A stretch of 64,000 nt of DNA from positions 1-64,000 of the forward strand of contig NZ_LZZM01000234.1 of the NCBI RefSeq assembly GCF_002006345.1. The letters are read 5' to 3'. Numbering within the stretch: the stretch's first letter is position 1; every line of letters begins with the position of its first letter. Below are positions 31,398 to 40,772 of the stretch, in pieces. Below the pieces are notes generated by a model that saw only the letters and a program-made list of their open reading frames with translations, was not told the origin of the DNA and ran no database searches. The stretch comes from Clostridium puniceum (GTDB taxonomy: Bacteria; Bacillota; Clostridia; Clostridiales; Clostridiaceae). The translations under genes were made by a program, and so were the position numbers.

Positions 31398-32912
31398 CTA
31401 TGCTTCTTGTAAAAATATCTTTTTAAATTCAACTATTGCTTCCTCTAACATAGATTTAATTTCATCAGTTAAAGTTTTTTCTGTAATAATTGATTTTTCA
31501 ATATCTCTATAATGAGTATCTGCATACTCTAAGAATTCCTTTTCGAATCTTTTTATGTCGCTAACCTTAATATCTGATAAGAAGTCATTAACTGCAGCAT
31601 ATAATATTGCAATTTGCTTTCCTACTTCCATTGGGCTATATTGGTTTTGCTTTAATACTTCAACTAGTCTCTTACCTTTTTCAAGTCTTCTACTAGAATC
31701 TGCATCTAAGTCAGATCCAAATTGAGCGAAAGCTTCTAATTCTCTGTATTGTGCAAGTTCAAGTCTTAATGTACCAGAAACTTGTTTCATTGCCTTAATT
31801 TGAGCATTACCACCAACTCTTGATACTGATATACCAGCATTAACGGCTGGTCTTTGTCCTGCATAGAATAAATCAGATTCTAAGAATATTTGACCATCTG
31901 TAATTGATATAACATTAGTTGGTATATATGCTGTAACGTCTCCAGCTTGTGTTTCTATAATAGGAAGAGCTGTTAATGATCCCCCACCTAATTCTTTAGA
32001 TAACTTAGCTGCTCTTTCAAGTAATCTTGAATGGATGTAGAAAACATCTCCTGGATAAGCTTCTCTTCCTGGAGGTCTCTTAAGTAATAGTGACATTGAT
32101 CTATAAGCCACTGCATGTTTAGAAAGATCATCGTATATAATTAATACGTCCTTTCCTTGATGCATAAAATGTTCACCTATACTACATCCTGCATATGGAG
32201 CTAGATATTGTAATGGCGCAGATTCAGCTGCTGTAGCACTTACTACGATACTGTAATCCATAGCACCAGCTTCAGTAAATGTATTTACTATATGTGCAAC
32301 TGTAGATTGTTTTTGCCCTATAGCTACATATATACAGATAACATCCTTACCTTTTTGGTTAATGATAGTATCTATTCCTATAGCTGTTTTACCAGTTTGT
32401 CTATCTCCTATTATAAGTTCTCTTTGTCCTCTACCAATTGGAATCATTGAATCGATTGCTTTAATTCCTGTTTGTAACGGCTCATTAACTGAACTTCTAT
32501 CTATTATACTTGGAGCATGAACTTCGATAGGTCTTGTTTCAGTTGTAAGTATTGGCCCTTTACCATCTATAGGTATTCCTAATGCATTTACAACTCTACC
32601 GATTAATCCATCACCAACTGGAACTTCAACAATTTTGCTAGTTCCTTTAACGATGTCACCTTCTTTTATTCCTTTTTCATCTCCTAAAAGAACGCAACCA
32701 ACGTTATCTTGTTCAAGGTTTAAAGCCATTCCATACACTTCATTAGGGAATTCTAATAATTCCCCTCCCATACAATTATCCAATCCATAAACTCTTGCAA
32801 CACCATCTCCAACTTGGATGATAGTACCAGAATCTACTGTTTTAATTTGCTTTTCATATTTTTCTATTTCTTTTTTTATAATAGAAGTTATTTCTTCTGG
32901 TTTAATATTCAT
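31398..32912 (-). CDS. atpA: ATP synthase alpha subunit
   Basis: This 504-residue non-catalytic nucleotide-binding subunit of F1 has a P-loop GDRQTGKT (about 169-176), a DEL-like N-terminal crown and the arginine-finger region SVSRVGGNAQ. The N-terminal MNIKPEEITSIIKKEIEKYE is the usual contact with delta. It begins ten bases after atpH. Length and motifs are normal. Confidence 0.98.
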   Translation of the reverse strand: MNIKPEEITSIIKKEIEKYEKQIKTVDSGTIIQVGDGVARVYGLDNCMGGELLEFPNEVYGMALNLEQDNVGCVLLGDEKGIKEGDIVKGTSKIVEVPVGDGLIGRVVNALGIPIDGKGPILTTETRPIEVHAPSIIDRSSVNEPLQTGIKAIDSMIPIGRGQRELIIGDRQTGKTAIGIDTIINQKGKDVICIYVAIGQKQSTVAHIVNTFTEAGAMDYSIVVSATAAESAPLQYLAPYAGCSIGEHFMHQGKDVLIIYDDLSKHAVAYRSMSLLLKRPPGREAYPGDVFYIHSRLLERAAKLSKELGGGSLTALPIIETQAGDVTAYIPTNVISITDGQIFLESDLFYAGQRPAVNAGISVSRVGGNAQIKAMKQVSGTLRLELAQYRELEAFAQFGSDLDADSSRRLEKGKRLVEVLKQNQYSPMEVGKQIAILYAAVNDFLSDIKVSDIKRFEKEFLEYADTHYRDIEKSIITEKTLTDEIKSMLEEAIVEFKKIFLQEA

Positions 32913-32922
32913 GGATTCACCT

Positions 32923-33462
32923 CTATTCCTTCTTAAGCATTATTTCTTTCATTTCTTCTATCTTTGATTTAATAGTATCATCAATAACATCATTTCCAAT
33001 ACTTACGTAAACTCCACCTAAAATGCTTTTGTCTACTTGTGCAGTGAATATGATAGTCTTATCGTACTTTTCTTCAAAGATAGCTTTCAACTTTTCTAAT
33101 TCTTCTGGTAAAAGTGGTATAGCTGTTTTAACTACACCCTTTATGATATTTTTTCTTTCCAGATCGATTTTTTCCATCTGGTCAAGTTTTTCTTTTAAAT
33201 AAAGAATTCTATTCTTTTCGATTAATACGATCATAAAAGAAAGTAAATCATCATCAATTTTACCTTTAAAAATATCTGTAAAAAGTTGTTTCTTTTTAGT
33301 GGTATTAACTTGTGGATGTCTGATTACTTGTTGAAAATCTTCGTTATTATCAATCAAATCACAGACTGATCTTAAGTCATTTAAATATTCATCAACTTTG
33401 CCCTTTTTTTCAGCAACTTCATAAATAGCTAAAGCATATCGCCTATCTAAATATTCATACAT
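32923..33462 (-). CDS. atpH: ATP synthase delta subunit
   Basis: This 179-residue peripheral stalk protein joins F1 alpha to subunit b. The N-terminal helical domain starts with RRYALAIYEVAEKKGK, and the C-terminal conserved stretch is DKSILGGVYVSIGNDVIDDT. It starts one base after the atpF stop codon, so translation is probably coupled. Confidence 0.95.
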   Translation of the reverse strand: MYEYLDRRYALAIYEVAEKKGKVDEYLNDLRSVCDLIDNNEDFQQVIRHPQVNTTKKKQLFTDIFKGKIDDDLLSFMIVLIEKNRILYLKEKLDQMEKIDLERKNIIKGVVKTAIPLLPEELEKLKAIFEEKYDKTIIFTAQVDKSILGGVYVSIGNDVIDDTIKSKIEEMKEIMLKKE

Positions 33463-33463
33463 A

Positions 33464-33943
33464 TTACATACCTACCTTAGCAATAAAATCACCAATAAGT
33501 TGTCTATGTGTATTTTCATCTATTTTTTGATCTAATGCTTTGATTGAAAGTTCTACAGCTAAATCTACTGCTTGCTTTTTAATTTCGTATTCAGCTTTTT
33601 CCTTTTCTCTTTCAATTTCTAGCATAGCTCTTTCTTTTAATGAAACTGCTTCTTCTTTGGCATTATTAATGATTTCTTCATAAACTTTATCGCCTTTTTG
33701 CTTTTGTCTTTCAGTAATTTTTTTACCTTCTTCTTTAGCTGATTGTAGTATTTGTTCATTTTTTAGCAAATACATTCTAGCCTTTTCAGAATCTTCATCG
33801 GCCTTAGTTAATTTATCATCTACATATTTTTGTCTTTCTTCAATTATTCCTTTGATCTTATCCCAAAAGAAATGTCTTAGAATTAAAATCATGACACCTA
33901 AATTAACCCAGGTTAGTATTAGTGTTGATAATTCCATTTCCAT
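33464..33943 (-). CDS. atpF: ATP synthase b subunit
   Basis: This 159-residue peripheral stalk subunit of F0 has one N-terminal membrane helix (about 6-24, LILTWVNLGVMILILRHFF). It is followed by a long charged coiled coil, rich in K and E, to the C-terminus. This is the standard architecture of a b subunit. It is placed between atpE and atpH. Confidence 0.95.
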   Translation of the reverse strand: MEMELSTLILTWVNLGVMILILRHFFWDKIKGIIEERQKYVDDKLTKADEDSEKARMYLLKNEQILQSAKEEGKKITERQKQKGDKVYEEIINNAKEEAVSLKERAMLEIEREKEKAEYEIKKQAVDLAVELSIKALDQKIDENTHRQLIGDFIAKVGM

Positions 33944-34007
33944 ATTTTACCTATATCCTCCCTTCGGAGTCAATATTATTAACTCATACGAATTCATCAT
34001 TTAATAA

Positions 34008-34223
34008 TTATTTACCCATTACCATGAATGCAACGATTAATCCATAGATTGCTGTTGCTTCTGAAAGTGCTGCTCCTAAAATTAACATTGTTTGAATTTT
34101 TCCTGATGCTTCTGGTTGTCTACCAACAGCTTCTGTTGCCTTTCCAGTAGCGATACCAATACCTATTCCTGCTCCAATACCTGATAATACAGCTATACCA
34201 GCTGCTAGAACTCCTAAACTCAT
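34008..34223 (-). CDS. atpE: ATP synthase c subunit (probably proton-type)
   Basis: This 71-residue two-helix proteolipid forms the rotor ring. Helix 1 has the glycine motif GAGIGIGIATGKA, the loop is RQPEA, and helix 2 carries the ion-binding glutamate at position 55 (ALSEATAIYG). Sodium-type c subunits have a glutamine in helix 1 (GVGQG) and E-S-T near the carboxylate. Here the glutamine position is isoleucine and the serine is alanine, so proton coupling is more likely. GGAGG lies before the ATG. Confidence 0.96.
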   Translation of the reverse strand: MSLGVLAAGIAVLSGIGAGIGIGIATGKATEAVGRQPEASGKIQTMLILGAALSEATAIYGLIVAFMVMGK

Positions 34224-34267
34224 TATAATTCCTCCTAAAAATAATAATTAAATTTTTTTCATGCTTT

Positions 34268-34939
34268 TTAATGTTCTGCGGTTACTTTAATGTTAATCAT
34301 TGTTAACATTGAGAATACAATCATTTGAAGTGCTCCATCAAACAAATCAAAATATAAATGTACTATTATTGGCGAACCAAATTGAGCGAGTGCACCAATT
34401 GAACCTAGCGCATGATACACTAATTCTACCAATACTACTGCTGCCATCATATTACCATAAAGCCGTAATGATAAAGATACTAAAAGTACGAATCTTTCCA
34501 TTACATTGATTGGTAACATAAATGCATATGGATGTAACAATCCTCTACCATAAGCAACCATTCCATGTTTCTTGATAGCATTTAGATTTACCACCAAGAA
34601 CGTAACTATTGCCAACGATAGGGTTACACTTAAATCTGCCGTAGGTGGTTTTACACCTAATAATCCACTAAGATTTAAGGTTAACAGATAAATCATTAAT
34701 GTACCTATGTAAGGTAAAAATGATTCATATTCATCACCCATAATGCCAAGTACAAGTTCTCTTATACTTTGATAAAGTTTTTCTAAAGCCGATTGCGTTT
34801 TATTAGGTTTTAACTTTAGATTTCTTGTTAATAGAAAAGCACCTATTCCTAAAATTAAAATAACACACCATTGGATTAATATACTTGATGTAATATTAAT
34901 GGTAATGCCAAAAATTTCAGGAGAAAATATAGGCCTCAT
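34268..34939 (-). CDS. atpB: ATP synthase a subunit
   Basis: This 223-residue membrane subunit forms the ion half-channels next to the c ring. Five to six helices are visible. The essential arginine lies in SLSLRLYGNMMAAVVLVEL (about 157-175). The C-terminal helix with LYFDLFDGALQMIVFSMLTM is typical. The start is the ATG at 34939, just after GGAGG; a longer frame would begin inside the end of the upstream gene. Confidence 0.95.
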   Translation of the reverse strand: MRPIFSPEIFGITINITSSILIQWCVILILGIGAFLLTRNLKLKPNKTQSALEKLYQSIRELVLGIMGDEYESFLPYIGTLMIYLLTLNLSGLLGVKPPTADLSVTLSLAIVTFLVVNLNAIKKHGMVAYGRGLLHPYAFMLPINVMERFVLLVSLSLRLYGNMMAAVVLVELVYHALGSIGALAQFGSPIIVHLYFDLFDGALQMIVFSMLTMINIKVTAEH

Positions 34940-34952
34940 GGATCCCTCCAAC

Positions 34953-35318
34953 CTAAACACTTCCTTTCCTATTTTTTATGCCTAAAACCACAAGCAGTAT
35001 ATAATGTGTAATAAATCCAGCAACATAAAATGCCATAAGATTAACATTTTTTGTGAAAGGTATTATAGTCATTACTATAAATCCCAATCGCAAAAAATAA
35101 CTAACAATAATAAAAAACTGCTTTTTATTTTGTACTAGACATGTTGAAATAACATATCCACTTATAAAATAGTTTATTGCTGCTACACCTATTCCTGCCA
35201 AATAGCTTCCTGCATTTATGAAAGTAGAAATTATTCCTATAACTAAAGATATAAATAATCCGCTTCCTAAATCGTATTGCACCTGTTGTAGAAGTAGTTT
35301 ATTCATCACTTTATTCAT
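34953..35318 (-). CDS. atpI: ATP synthase subunit I (AtpI-like)
   Basis: This 121-residue protein has four predicted membrane helices and is the first gene of the atp operon, as AtpI is in many bacteria. It assists c-ring assembly or Mg2+ uptake in some species. Sequence is poorly conserved, so the call rests on size, topology and position. AAAGGGGG lies before the ATG. It ends 13 bases before atpB. Confidence 0.8.
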   Translation of the reverse strand: MNKVMNKLLLQQVQYDLGSGLFISLVIGIISTFINAGSYLAGIGVAAINYFISGYVISTCLVQNKKQFFIIVSYFLRLGFIVMTIIPFTKNVNLMAFYVAGFITHYILLVVLGIKNRKGSV

Positions 35319-35348
35319 GCATAACCCCCTTTACCCTCAATATGACAT

Positions 35349-35376
35349 ATTATATCTTTATATTTATCTTTAACAA
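35349..35376 (-). promoter_or_regulatory. Promoter of the atp operon
   Basis: On the minus strand TTGTTA (35376-35371) and TATAAT (35354-35349) are 16 bases apart, about 30 bases before the first gene, atpI. Confidence 0.6.
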
Positions 35377-36137
35377 AACGCAATTTTAGATTAAATTATC
35401 TTTATTATGCGTTTTTAATAAGATTAACTCACTTATTCTCAAAATTACTTACCTAATATTGCATTTTTCTCTATTTTTCTTCATTTTTGAAAGTTTTAAA
35501 ATATTTTTATTCATTTTTTTGAATTTTCTGTAACAAGAAACTTTTTCTTTTTACCAGTGTTAACAGTTTCATCCCAAATTTTATGATATGAAATTGAAAA
35601 TATTAGAAATTCCAAAGTTTTTTTTCCTTTTTTAGCCCTTCATAATATTGTATTTAATGTTATATCTTTTATATTAGTGAATATATAATCTCATTCTTAT
35701 TCAATATTTATTTTTTTTGCAATCTCATCTTCAATTGTTTAAATTTTTATTCAAGTCATCTAAATCCTTATTTAAACTACACTACAGAGTATTTAAAACG
35801 CTGTAATAATGTTTTAACTTTCAAAATTACATATTATGAGTGTTTTATCAAATAAAATTATACTTTAATTTATACATAACTCTTTATAAATATTCATCTA
35901 ATTTTTTTCACTAAAAAATCCATTACAACTTCTTTTTTAAACTATTTATCTAATCTTAACTAAAATTACAATCATTTTCAAGCATTATTTCATATTTACT
36001 CAAACAAATTATGGAATACATACTCCAATCGACAATATATATTTAATAATTTACAATTTAAAATACACTTCCTTCATCTAAATATAATTTAAAATTATAT
36101 TTAGGTGAATTAACTTTTAGAAAATATATATTTTTCT
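35377..36137. other. Long AT-rich non-coding interval
   Basis: Some 760 bases separate the atp promoter from the thl terminator. No frame with a ribosome binding site, no tRNA and no strong hairpin can be seen, only many short A/T runs. Confidence 0.6.
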
Positions 36138-36178
36138 AAAAAAGGTTACTATGATTAATTATCATAGTAACCTTTTTT
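36138..36178. terminator. Terminator of thl
   Basis: AAAAAAGGTTACTATGAT (36138-36155) and its exact complement (36161-36178) form an 18-bp stem with a 5-base loop and T/A ends on both strands. Confidence 0.92.
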
Positions 36179-36196
36179 ATGAAATACAAACTTCTC

Positions 36197-37378
36197 TTAA
36201 ACTCTTTCAACTATAAGAGCAGTTCCCATTCCTCCACCTATACAAAGTGTTGCAAGACCTCTCTTAGCATCTCTCTTTTCCATTTCATGAAGAAGAGTAA
36301 CTAAGATTCTTCCACCTGAAGCTCCAACTGGATGACCTAAAGCAATTGCTCCACCATTTACATTTACTTTTGACATATCGAATTTTAAATCTTTAGCAAC
36401 TGCTAAACTTTGAGCTGCAAAAGCTTCGTTAGCTTCAATTAAATCTAAGTCTTCAACTGTTAAGTTAGCTTTTTCTAAAGCTGCCTTAGTTGCATGGAAT
36501 GGTCCATATCCCATTATAGTTGGATCTAATCCTTTTGAACCATAAGAAACTATTTTAGCTAATGGCTTAACTCCTAATTCAGCTGCTTTTTCTGCGCTCA
36601 TAATAACAAATGCTGCTGCTCCATCATTAATTCCTGATGCATTACCTGCAGTTACTGTACCATCTTTAACAAAAGCTGGTTTTAATTTTGCTAAAGATTC
36701 TGCTGTTGTCCCGAATCTTGGGAACTCATCTGTATCAAATACTTTTGGTTCTCCTTTTCTTTGTGGAATAACAACTGGAACTATTTCATCTTTGAATCTT
36801 CCTTCTTTGATTGCTGCTTCAGCCTTTTGTTGAGATGATGCTGAAAATTCATCTTGTTCTTCTCTTGTTAATCCCCATTGGGTAGCTATATTTTCAGCTG
36901 TTTGACCCATATGATAGTTATTAAATGCATCCCATAATGCATCGTTTATCATTGTATCGATCATTTTACCATCGCCCATTCTTTGACCAAATCTAGCTGT
37001 TTTTAAAGCATATGGAGCTTGCGACATGTTTTCCATACCACCTGCAACTATTATATCAGCATCTCCTGCTTTAATCATTTGAGCTGCTAAACTAACTGCT
37101 CTTAATCCTGATCCACAAACCTTGTTTATTGTCATAGCTGAAACTTCTTGTGGTAATCCTGATTTAATTGTCGCTTGTCTTGCTGTATTTTGTCCAAGAC
37201 CTGCTTGAATTACATTACCCATGATAACTTCTTCAACTAGTTCTGGCTTAACGCCAGCTCTATTTACCGCTTCTTTAATTACTAAAGCTCCTAAATCTAC
37301 TGCTGATACGTCTTTTAACGCTCCACCAAAACTACCTAATGCAGTTCTTACTGCACTTACAATAACTACCTCTCTCAT
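36197..37378 (-). CDS. thl: Acetyl-CoA acetyltransferase (thiolase)
   Basis: This 393-residue cytoplasmic biosynthetic thiolase condenses two acetyl-CoA into acetoacetyl-CoA, the entry to butyrate, butanol and acetone formation in clostridia. The acylated cysteine is C88 (NKVCGSGLRA). The catalytic His lies in GHPVGASGGR and the second cysteine in LCIGGGMGTA near the C-terminus. AGGAGG lies before the ATG. It is monocistronic with a strong terminator. Confidence 0.96.
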   Translation of the reverse strand: MREVVIVSAVRTALGSFGGALKDVSAVDLGALVIKEAVNRAGVKPELVEEVIMGNVIQAGLGQNTARQATIKSGLPQEVSAMTINKVCGSGLRAVSLAAQMIKAGDADIIVAGGMENMSQAPYALKTARFGQRMGDGKMIDTMINDALWDAFNNYHMGQTAENIATQWGLTREEQDEFSASSQQKAEAAIKEGRFKDEIVPVVIPQRKGEPKVFDTDEFPRFGTTAESLAKLKPAFVKDGTVTAGNASGINDGAAAFVIMSAEKAAELGVKPLAKIVSYGSKGLDPTIMGYGPFHATKAALEKANLTVEDLDLIEANEAFAAQSLAVAKDLKFDMSKVNVNGGAIALGHPVGASGGRILVTLLHEMEKRDAKRGLATLCIGGGMGTALIVERV

Positions 37379-37498
37379 ATTTGACCTCCTAAAATTTATA
37401 AATTATTTTATTAACTTTCGTTAAATTATTAACATAATTTCATTATAACCATTATTAATTTTTTTATCAAGGGTTAATTGTTAAATTTTAGACAAACT

Positions 37499-38647
37499 TC
37501 ATCTTCTAAATTCTTCTACTTCCTTATTACTTAATTCAAAATATCTAAATATAGCATCTACTATTCTTTGTGATGCAATACCATCTCCATAAGGGTTAAT
37601 TGATTTGCTCATTTTTAAATACGCTTCTTTATTTTTTAATAATTCATTTGCTTCTTTTACTATTTGCTCTACATCTGTTCCAACTAATTTTACTGTTCCG
37701 GCTGCAACAGCTTCTGGTCTTTCTGTAACATCTCTTAATACCAATACTGGCTTTCCTAAATGAGGTGCTTCTTCTTGCAGACCACCTGAATCTGTCATTA
37801 CCATAAATGACTTATTCATTAAATTATGAGTTTCTTTAGTATCTAATGGCGATAATAAATGAATTCTATCATTCCCACCAAGTCTTTCAAATACTACATC
37901 TTTAACAACAGGATTTAAATGAACTAAATATACTAACTCTACATCTTCATTTTGTTCAACTATCCTATTTAATGCAATACAAATATTTTCAATACCTTTT
38001 CCCCAATTTTCTCTTCTGTGGGCAGTAATCATTATTACCTTTTTGCTAAAATTAATATTATTTAATTTATCATTTTCAAAAACATAATTTTCTTCAACTG
38101 TATGCTTCATAGCATCAATTACAGTATTACCTGTAATATATACATCACTTTCTGCTATGCCTTCTCTTAGTAAATTTTCTTTGGAACCCTTAGTTGGTGC
38201 AAAATGCAAATCTGCTAAACTACCTGTTAGTTTTCTATTCATTTCTTCTGGGAAAGGAAAATACTTATTAAAGGTTCTAAGACCAGCTTCTACATGGCCC
38301 ACTTTAATTTGTTGATAAAACGCTGCAAGACCACCAGCAAAAGTAGTTGTAGTATCTCCATGAACTAATATCATATCCGGTTTTTCATTTTCAAAAACCT
38401 CTTCTAAACCTTCTAAAACCTTACTAGTTATTCCTGTTAACGTTTGTCTTGTTTGCATTATGTTTAAATCAAAATCTGGTTTAATATCAAATAACTCTAA
38501 AACTTGATCTAACATTTCTCTATGTTGAGCTGTTACGCAAACTTTTGATTCAATTTCTTCTCTTCTTTCCAGTTCTTTTACTAAAGGTGCCATTTTTATA
38601 GCTTCAGGTCTAGTTCCAAAAATGGTAATAATCTTCTTCTTCCTCAA
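37499..38647 (-). CDS. wecB: UDP-N-acetylglucosamine 2-epimerase (non-hydrolysing)
   Basis: This 382-residue cytoplasmic enzyme interconverts UDP-GlcNAc and UDP-ManNAc for wall teichoic acid or other surface polymers. Motifs seen in order: GTRPEAIKMAPL (about 10-21), VHGDTTTTFAG, HVEAGLRTF (catalytic Asp/Glu region), TAHRRENWGKG and DSGGLQEEAPHLGKP. The start is TTG at 38647 with AGGAGG seven bases upstream; the family begins MRKKKIITIFGTRPE as here. Its place between the atp operon and comEB/upp matches mnaA in B. subtilis. Confidence 0.95.
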   Translation of the reverse strand: MRKKKIITIFGTRPEAIKMAPLVKELERREEIESKVCVTAQHREMLDQVLELFDIKPDFDLNIMQTRQTLTGITSKVLEGLEEVFENEKPDMILVHGDTTTTFAGGLAAFYQQIKVGHVEAGLRTFNKYFPFPEEMNRKLTGSLADLHFAPTKGSKENLLREGIAESDVYITGNTVIDAMKHTVEENYVFENDKLNNINFSKKVIMITAHRRENWGKGIENICIALNRIVEQNEDVELVYLVHLNPVVKDVVFERLGGNDRIHLLSPLDTKETHNLMNKSFMVMTDSGGLQEEAPHLGKPVLVLRDVTERPEAVAAGTVKLVGTDVEQIVKEANELLKNKEAYLKMSKSINPYGDGIASQRIVDAIFRYFELSNKEVEEFRR

Positions 38648-38679
38648 TCTATTCCCTCCTAATTCAAGCCACTTTATTC

Positions 38680-38907
38680 AGTTAACAGTTAACAGTTATA
38701 AGTTAACAGTTATGATTAAAACTCAGCTATATAATATTGTATAATTCATTAAATACATAAATAATTGTAGATTATGATTAAGATTTCTAGTTTTTTATTT
38801 CATTATCTTAATAGTAAATCTATTTACATAAAATTAACAAAAAATTAAAATCTCAAATCAACTACCAACTGTTAACCGCCAACAGCTAATTGTTAACTAT
38901 TAACCGA
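38680..38907. repeat. TTAACAGTTAAC repeats in the wecB/comEB gap
   Basis: CAGTTAACAGTTAACAGTTA with more copies at 38680-38716 and AACTGTTAACCGCC...TTGTTAACTATTAACCG at 38866-38907 form an imperfect inverted pair around 150 AT-rich bases. Related strings also occur at 39503-39523, 44395-44415 and 53179-53195. Confidence 0.55.
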
Positions 38908-38908
38908 A

Positions 38909-39403
38909 TTAATATCCGGCATCCTTTATGATCTTTAAAGAATCATCATCTTCTATCCATGATTCTACATTTATTTCCCTATATTCTCCTTCTGAGTCTC
39001 TTATTACCACATATGAGATTCCAGCATTAATAACCAGCCTCTTACACATGGAACAAGAATTAGCATCTCTAACATATTCTTTAGTTTTTGCATCTTTTCC
39101 AACTAAATATAAGGTAGCTCCAATCATATCTCTTCTTGAAGCACTAATTATGGCATTAGCTTCACTATGTACACTTCTACAAAGTTCATAATGAGTTCCT
39201 CTTGGAACTTTAAGTTCCTCTCTTATACACCTATTTAAATCCATACAGTTTTTTCTGCCTCTTGGTGACCCAGTATAACCCGTTGAAATTATTTCATCAT
39301 TTTTAACTATTATTGAGCCATAGTTTCTTCTGAGACAAGTCCCTCTTTCTAGAACTGTTTCTGCAATATCTAAATAATAGTTTTGTTTATCACGCCTATC
39401 CAT
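38909..39403 (-). CDS. comEB: Deoxycytidylate (dCMP) deaminase
   Basis: This 164-residue cytoplasmic zinc enzyme converts dCMP to dUMP, feeding thymidylate synthesis. The zinc site is visible as HSEANAI and CSMCKRLV; the latter holds the C-x2-C pair. A third family motif is TGYTGSPRG near residue 47. The ATG at 39403 is chosen because GGGAG lies nine bases upstream; an ATG seven codons earlier precedes that site. ComEB-type deaminases sit near upp and glyA in many Firmicutes. Confidence 0.9.
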   Translation of the reverse strand: MDRRDKQNYYLDIAETVLERGTCLRRNYGSIIVKNDEIISTGYTGSPRGRKNCMDLNRCIREELKVPRGTHYELCRSVHSEANAIISASRRDMIGATLYLVGKDAKTKEYVRDANSCSMCKRLVINAGISYVVIRDSEGEYREINVESWIEDDDSLKIIKDAGY

Positions 39404-39424
39404 TTTTATCTTCTCCCAAACCAT

Positions 39425-39902
39425 ATTATTTGGGGTTATATAAACAGATATAACTCTGTCCCCAAATCTAAATATTTCTTACTAATTACTACTACATGTT
39501 CGAATTAACTGTTAACTGTTAACAATGAATGCTGAAAGTTCCAAGTATAAAGTTCCAAGAACGAAATATAAAATAGCCACCGGGAAAGTTCTCTTAGCTA
39601 AATACAATATTTAATGTGAAAGTTCAAAAAAAAAAAAACAAAATATAAAAGCTTAAAGAGAACGTTCATGTTTCCAAATATAAAATTGGGACATTAACTT
39701 TTTTGATTCTCATTTTTGGAACATCACTTTTCTATTCTCACTTTTCCTTGAAATAAAATACTAAAAATATAAATTTTAAATTGCAACCTATATTATAATT
39801 CACAATTTACAGTTGGTACCCTTTACGGATACCCTGTAGTCAATGTAGTAAGAATTTACCTTGGCTTTTCTTTCTACATTGTCAATTGTAAATTAAAAAA
39901 GT
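39425..39902. repeat. Repeat-rich intergenic region between upp and comEB
   Basis: The left part holds GTTAACTGTTAAC (about 39508-39521). At 39535-39700 there are imperfect repeats around AAAGTTCCAA and AATATAAAA, including one that resembles a decayed unit of the 39-bp family (GTTCTCTTAGC through AATGTGAAAGTTC). At about 39800-39897 nested inverted repeats occur: AATTTACAGTTG against CAATTGTAAATT, and within them CAATGTAGTAAG against CTTTCTACATTG. No gene is visible. Confidence 0.5.
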
Positions 39903-40532
39903 TTACTTAGTTCCAAATAATCTATCTCCAGCATCTCCAAGACCTGGTACTATGTATCCATGTTCATTCAACTTTTCATCTATTGAAGCTAAATAAATAT
40001 CAACATCATCATGAGCTTTTTGTACCGCAGCTATTCCTTCTGGCGCCCCTACTAAACACATTAATTTTAAGTTTTTTGCACCTCTATTTTTTAACATAGT
40101 TAAAGCATCTATTGATGATCCGCCTGTTGCAAGCATTGGATCAACAACTATTATATCTCTTTCTGCAATGTCTTGTGGCATTTTACAGAAGTATTCTACT
40201 GGTTGAAGAGTCTTTTCATCTCTATATAATCCAATGTGTCCAACCTTAGCTGCCGGAATTAAGTTAAGTACTCCATCAACCATTCCAAGACCAGCTCTTA
40301 AAATAGGAACTACTGCCATCTTTTTACCTGCAAGCATTTTACATCTTGTTAAGGCTACTGGAGTTTTCACTTCAACTTCTTCCATATTTAAATCCCTTGT
40401 TACTTCATAAGCCATTAACATAGAAATTTCTTCTACTAATTTTCTAAAATCCTTTGAACCTGTTCTTTCATCTCTTAAAAATGCCAGTTTATGTAGTATT
40501 AGTGGGTGACTTATTTCTATAACTTTACTCAT
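39903..40532 (-). CDS. upp: Uracil phosphoribosyltransferase
   Basis: This 209-residue cytoplasmic enzyme salvages uracil with PRPP to UMP. The PRPP loop VDPMLATGGSSIDAL (about 132-146) and the C-terminal GYIVPGLGDAGDRLFGTK uracil-binding segment are typical. The start is the ATG at 40532, nine bases after GGAGG; an in-frame start eight codons earlier is less likely. Its location beside rpiB and comEB is conserved in Firmicutes. Confidence 0.96.
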   Translation of the reverse strand: MSKVIEISHPLILHKLAFLRDERTGSKDFRKLVEEISMLMAYEVTRDLNMEEVEVKTPVALTRCKMLAGKKMAVVPILRAGLGMVDGVLNLIPAAKVGHIGLYRDEKTLQPVEYFCKMPQDIAERDIIVVDPMLATGGSSIDALTMLKNRGAKNLKLMCLVGAPEGIAAVQKAHDDVDIYLASIDEKLNEHGYIVPGLGDAGDRLFGTK

Positions 40533-40616
40533 TATTATTATTCCTCCAAAATTCACTTTTTATATTTATAGTGCTATATAATTTTTTATTATATGCTCTA
40601 TCCAGTTTTTTAATTT

Positions 40617-40772
40617 AAAACGTTCTTAATTACGCTAAAGGGCTTTTTCTAATGTGAAATGTTCATGGTTGTGCTAACGCACCTTTTTTAAGGTGAAATG
40701 TTCTTATTTGCGCTAAAGCGCTTTTTTCTAATGTGAATTGTTCTTATTTGCGCTAAAGCGCTTTTTTCTAAT
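40617..40772. repeat. Array of four 39/40-bp terminator-like repeats at the rpiB 3' end
   Basis: Units start at about 40617, 40654, 40693 and 40733. On the plus strand each reads GTGAAATGTTC, a hairpin (GTGC-TAAC-GCAC, or GCGCT-AA-AGCGC) and a T run. It is the same family, period and pair of subtypes as at 24103-24298. The last unit supplies the rpiB TAG stop codon (minus strand CACATTAGAAAAAAGCGC). Units 3 and 4 are almost identical, suggesting recent copying. Confidence 0.85.

Noticed and set aside
34008..34223. Sodium-type ATP synthase
   Set aside because: The c subunit lacks the helix-1 glutamine and the E-S-T arrangement of sodium-binding rings.
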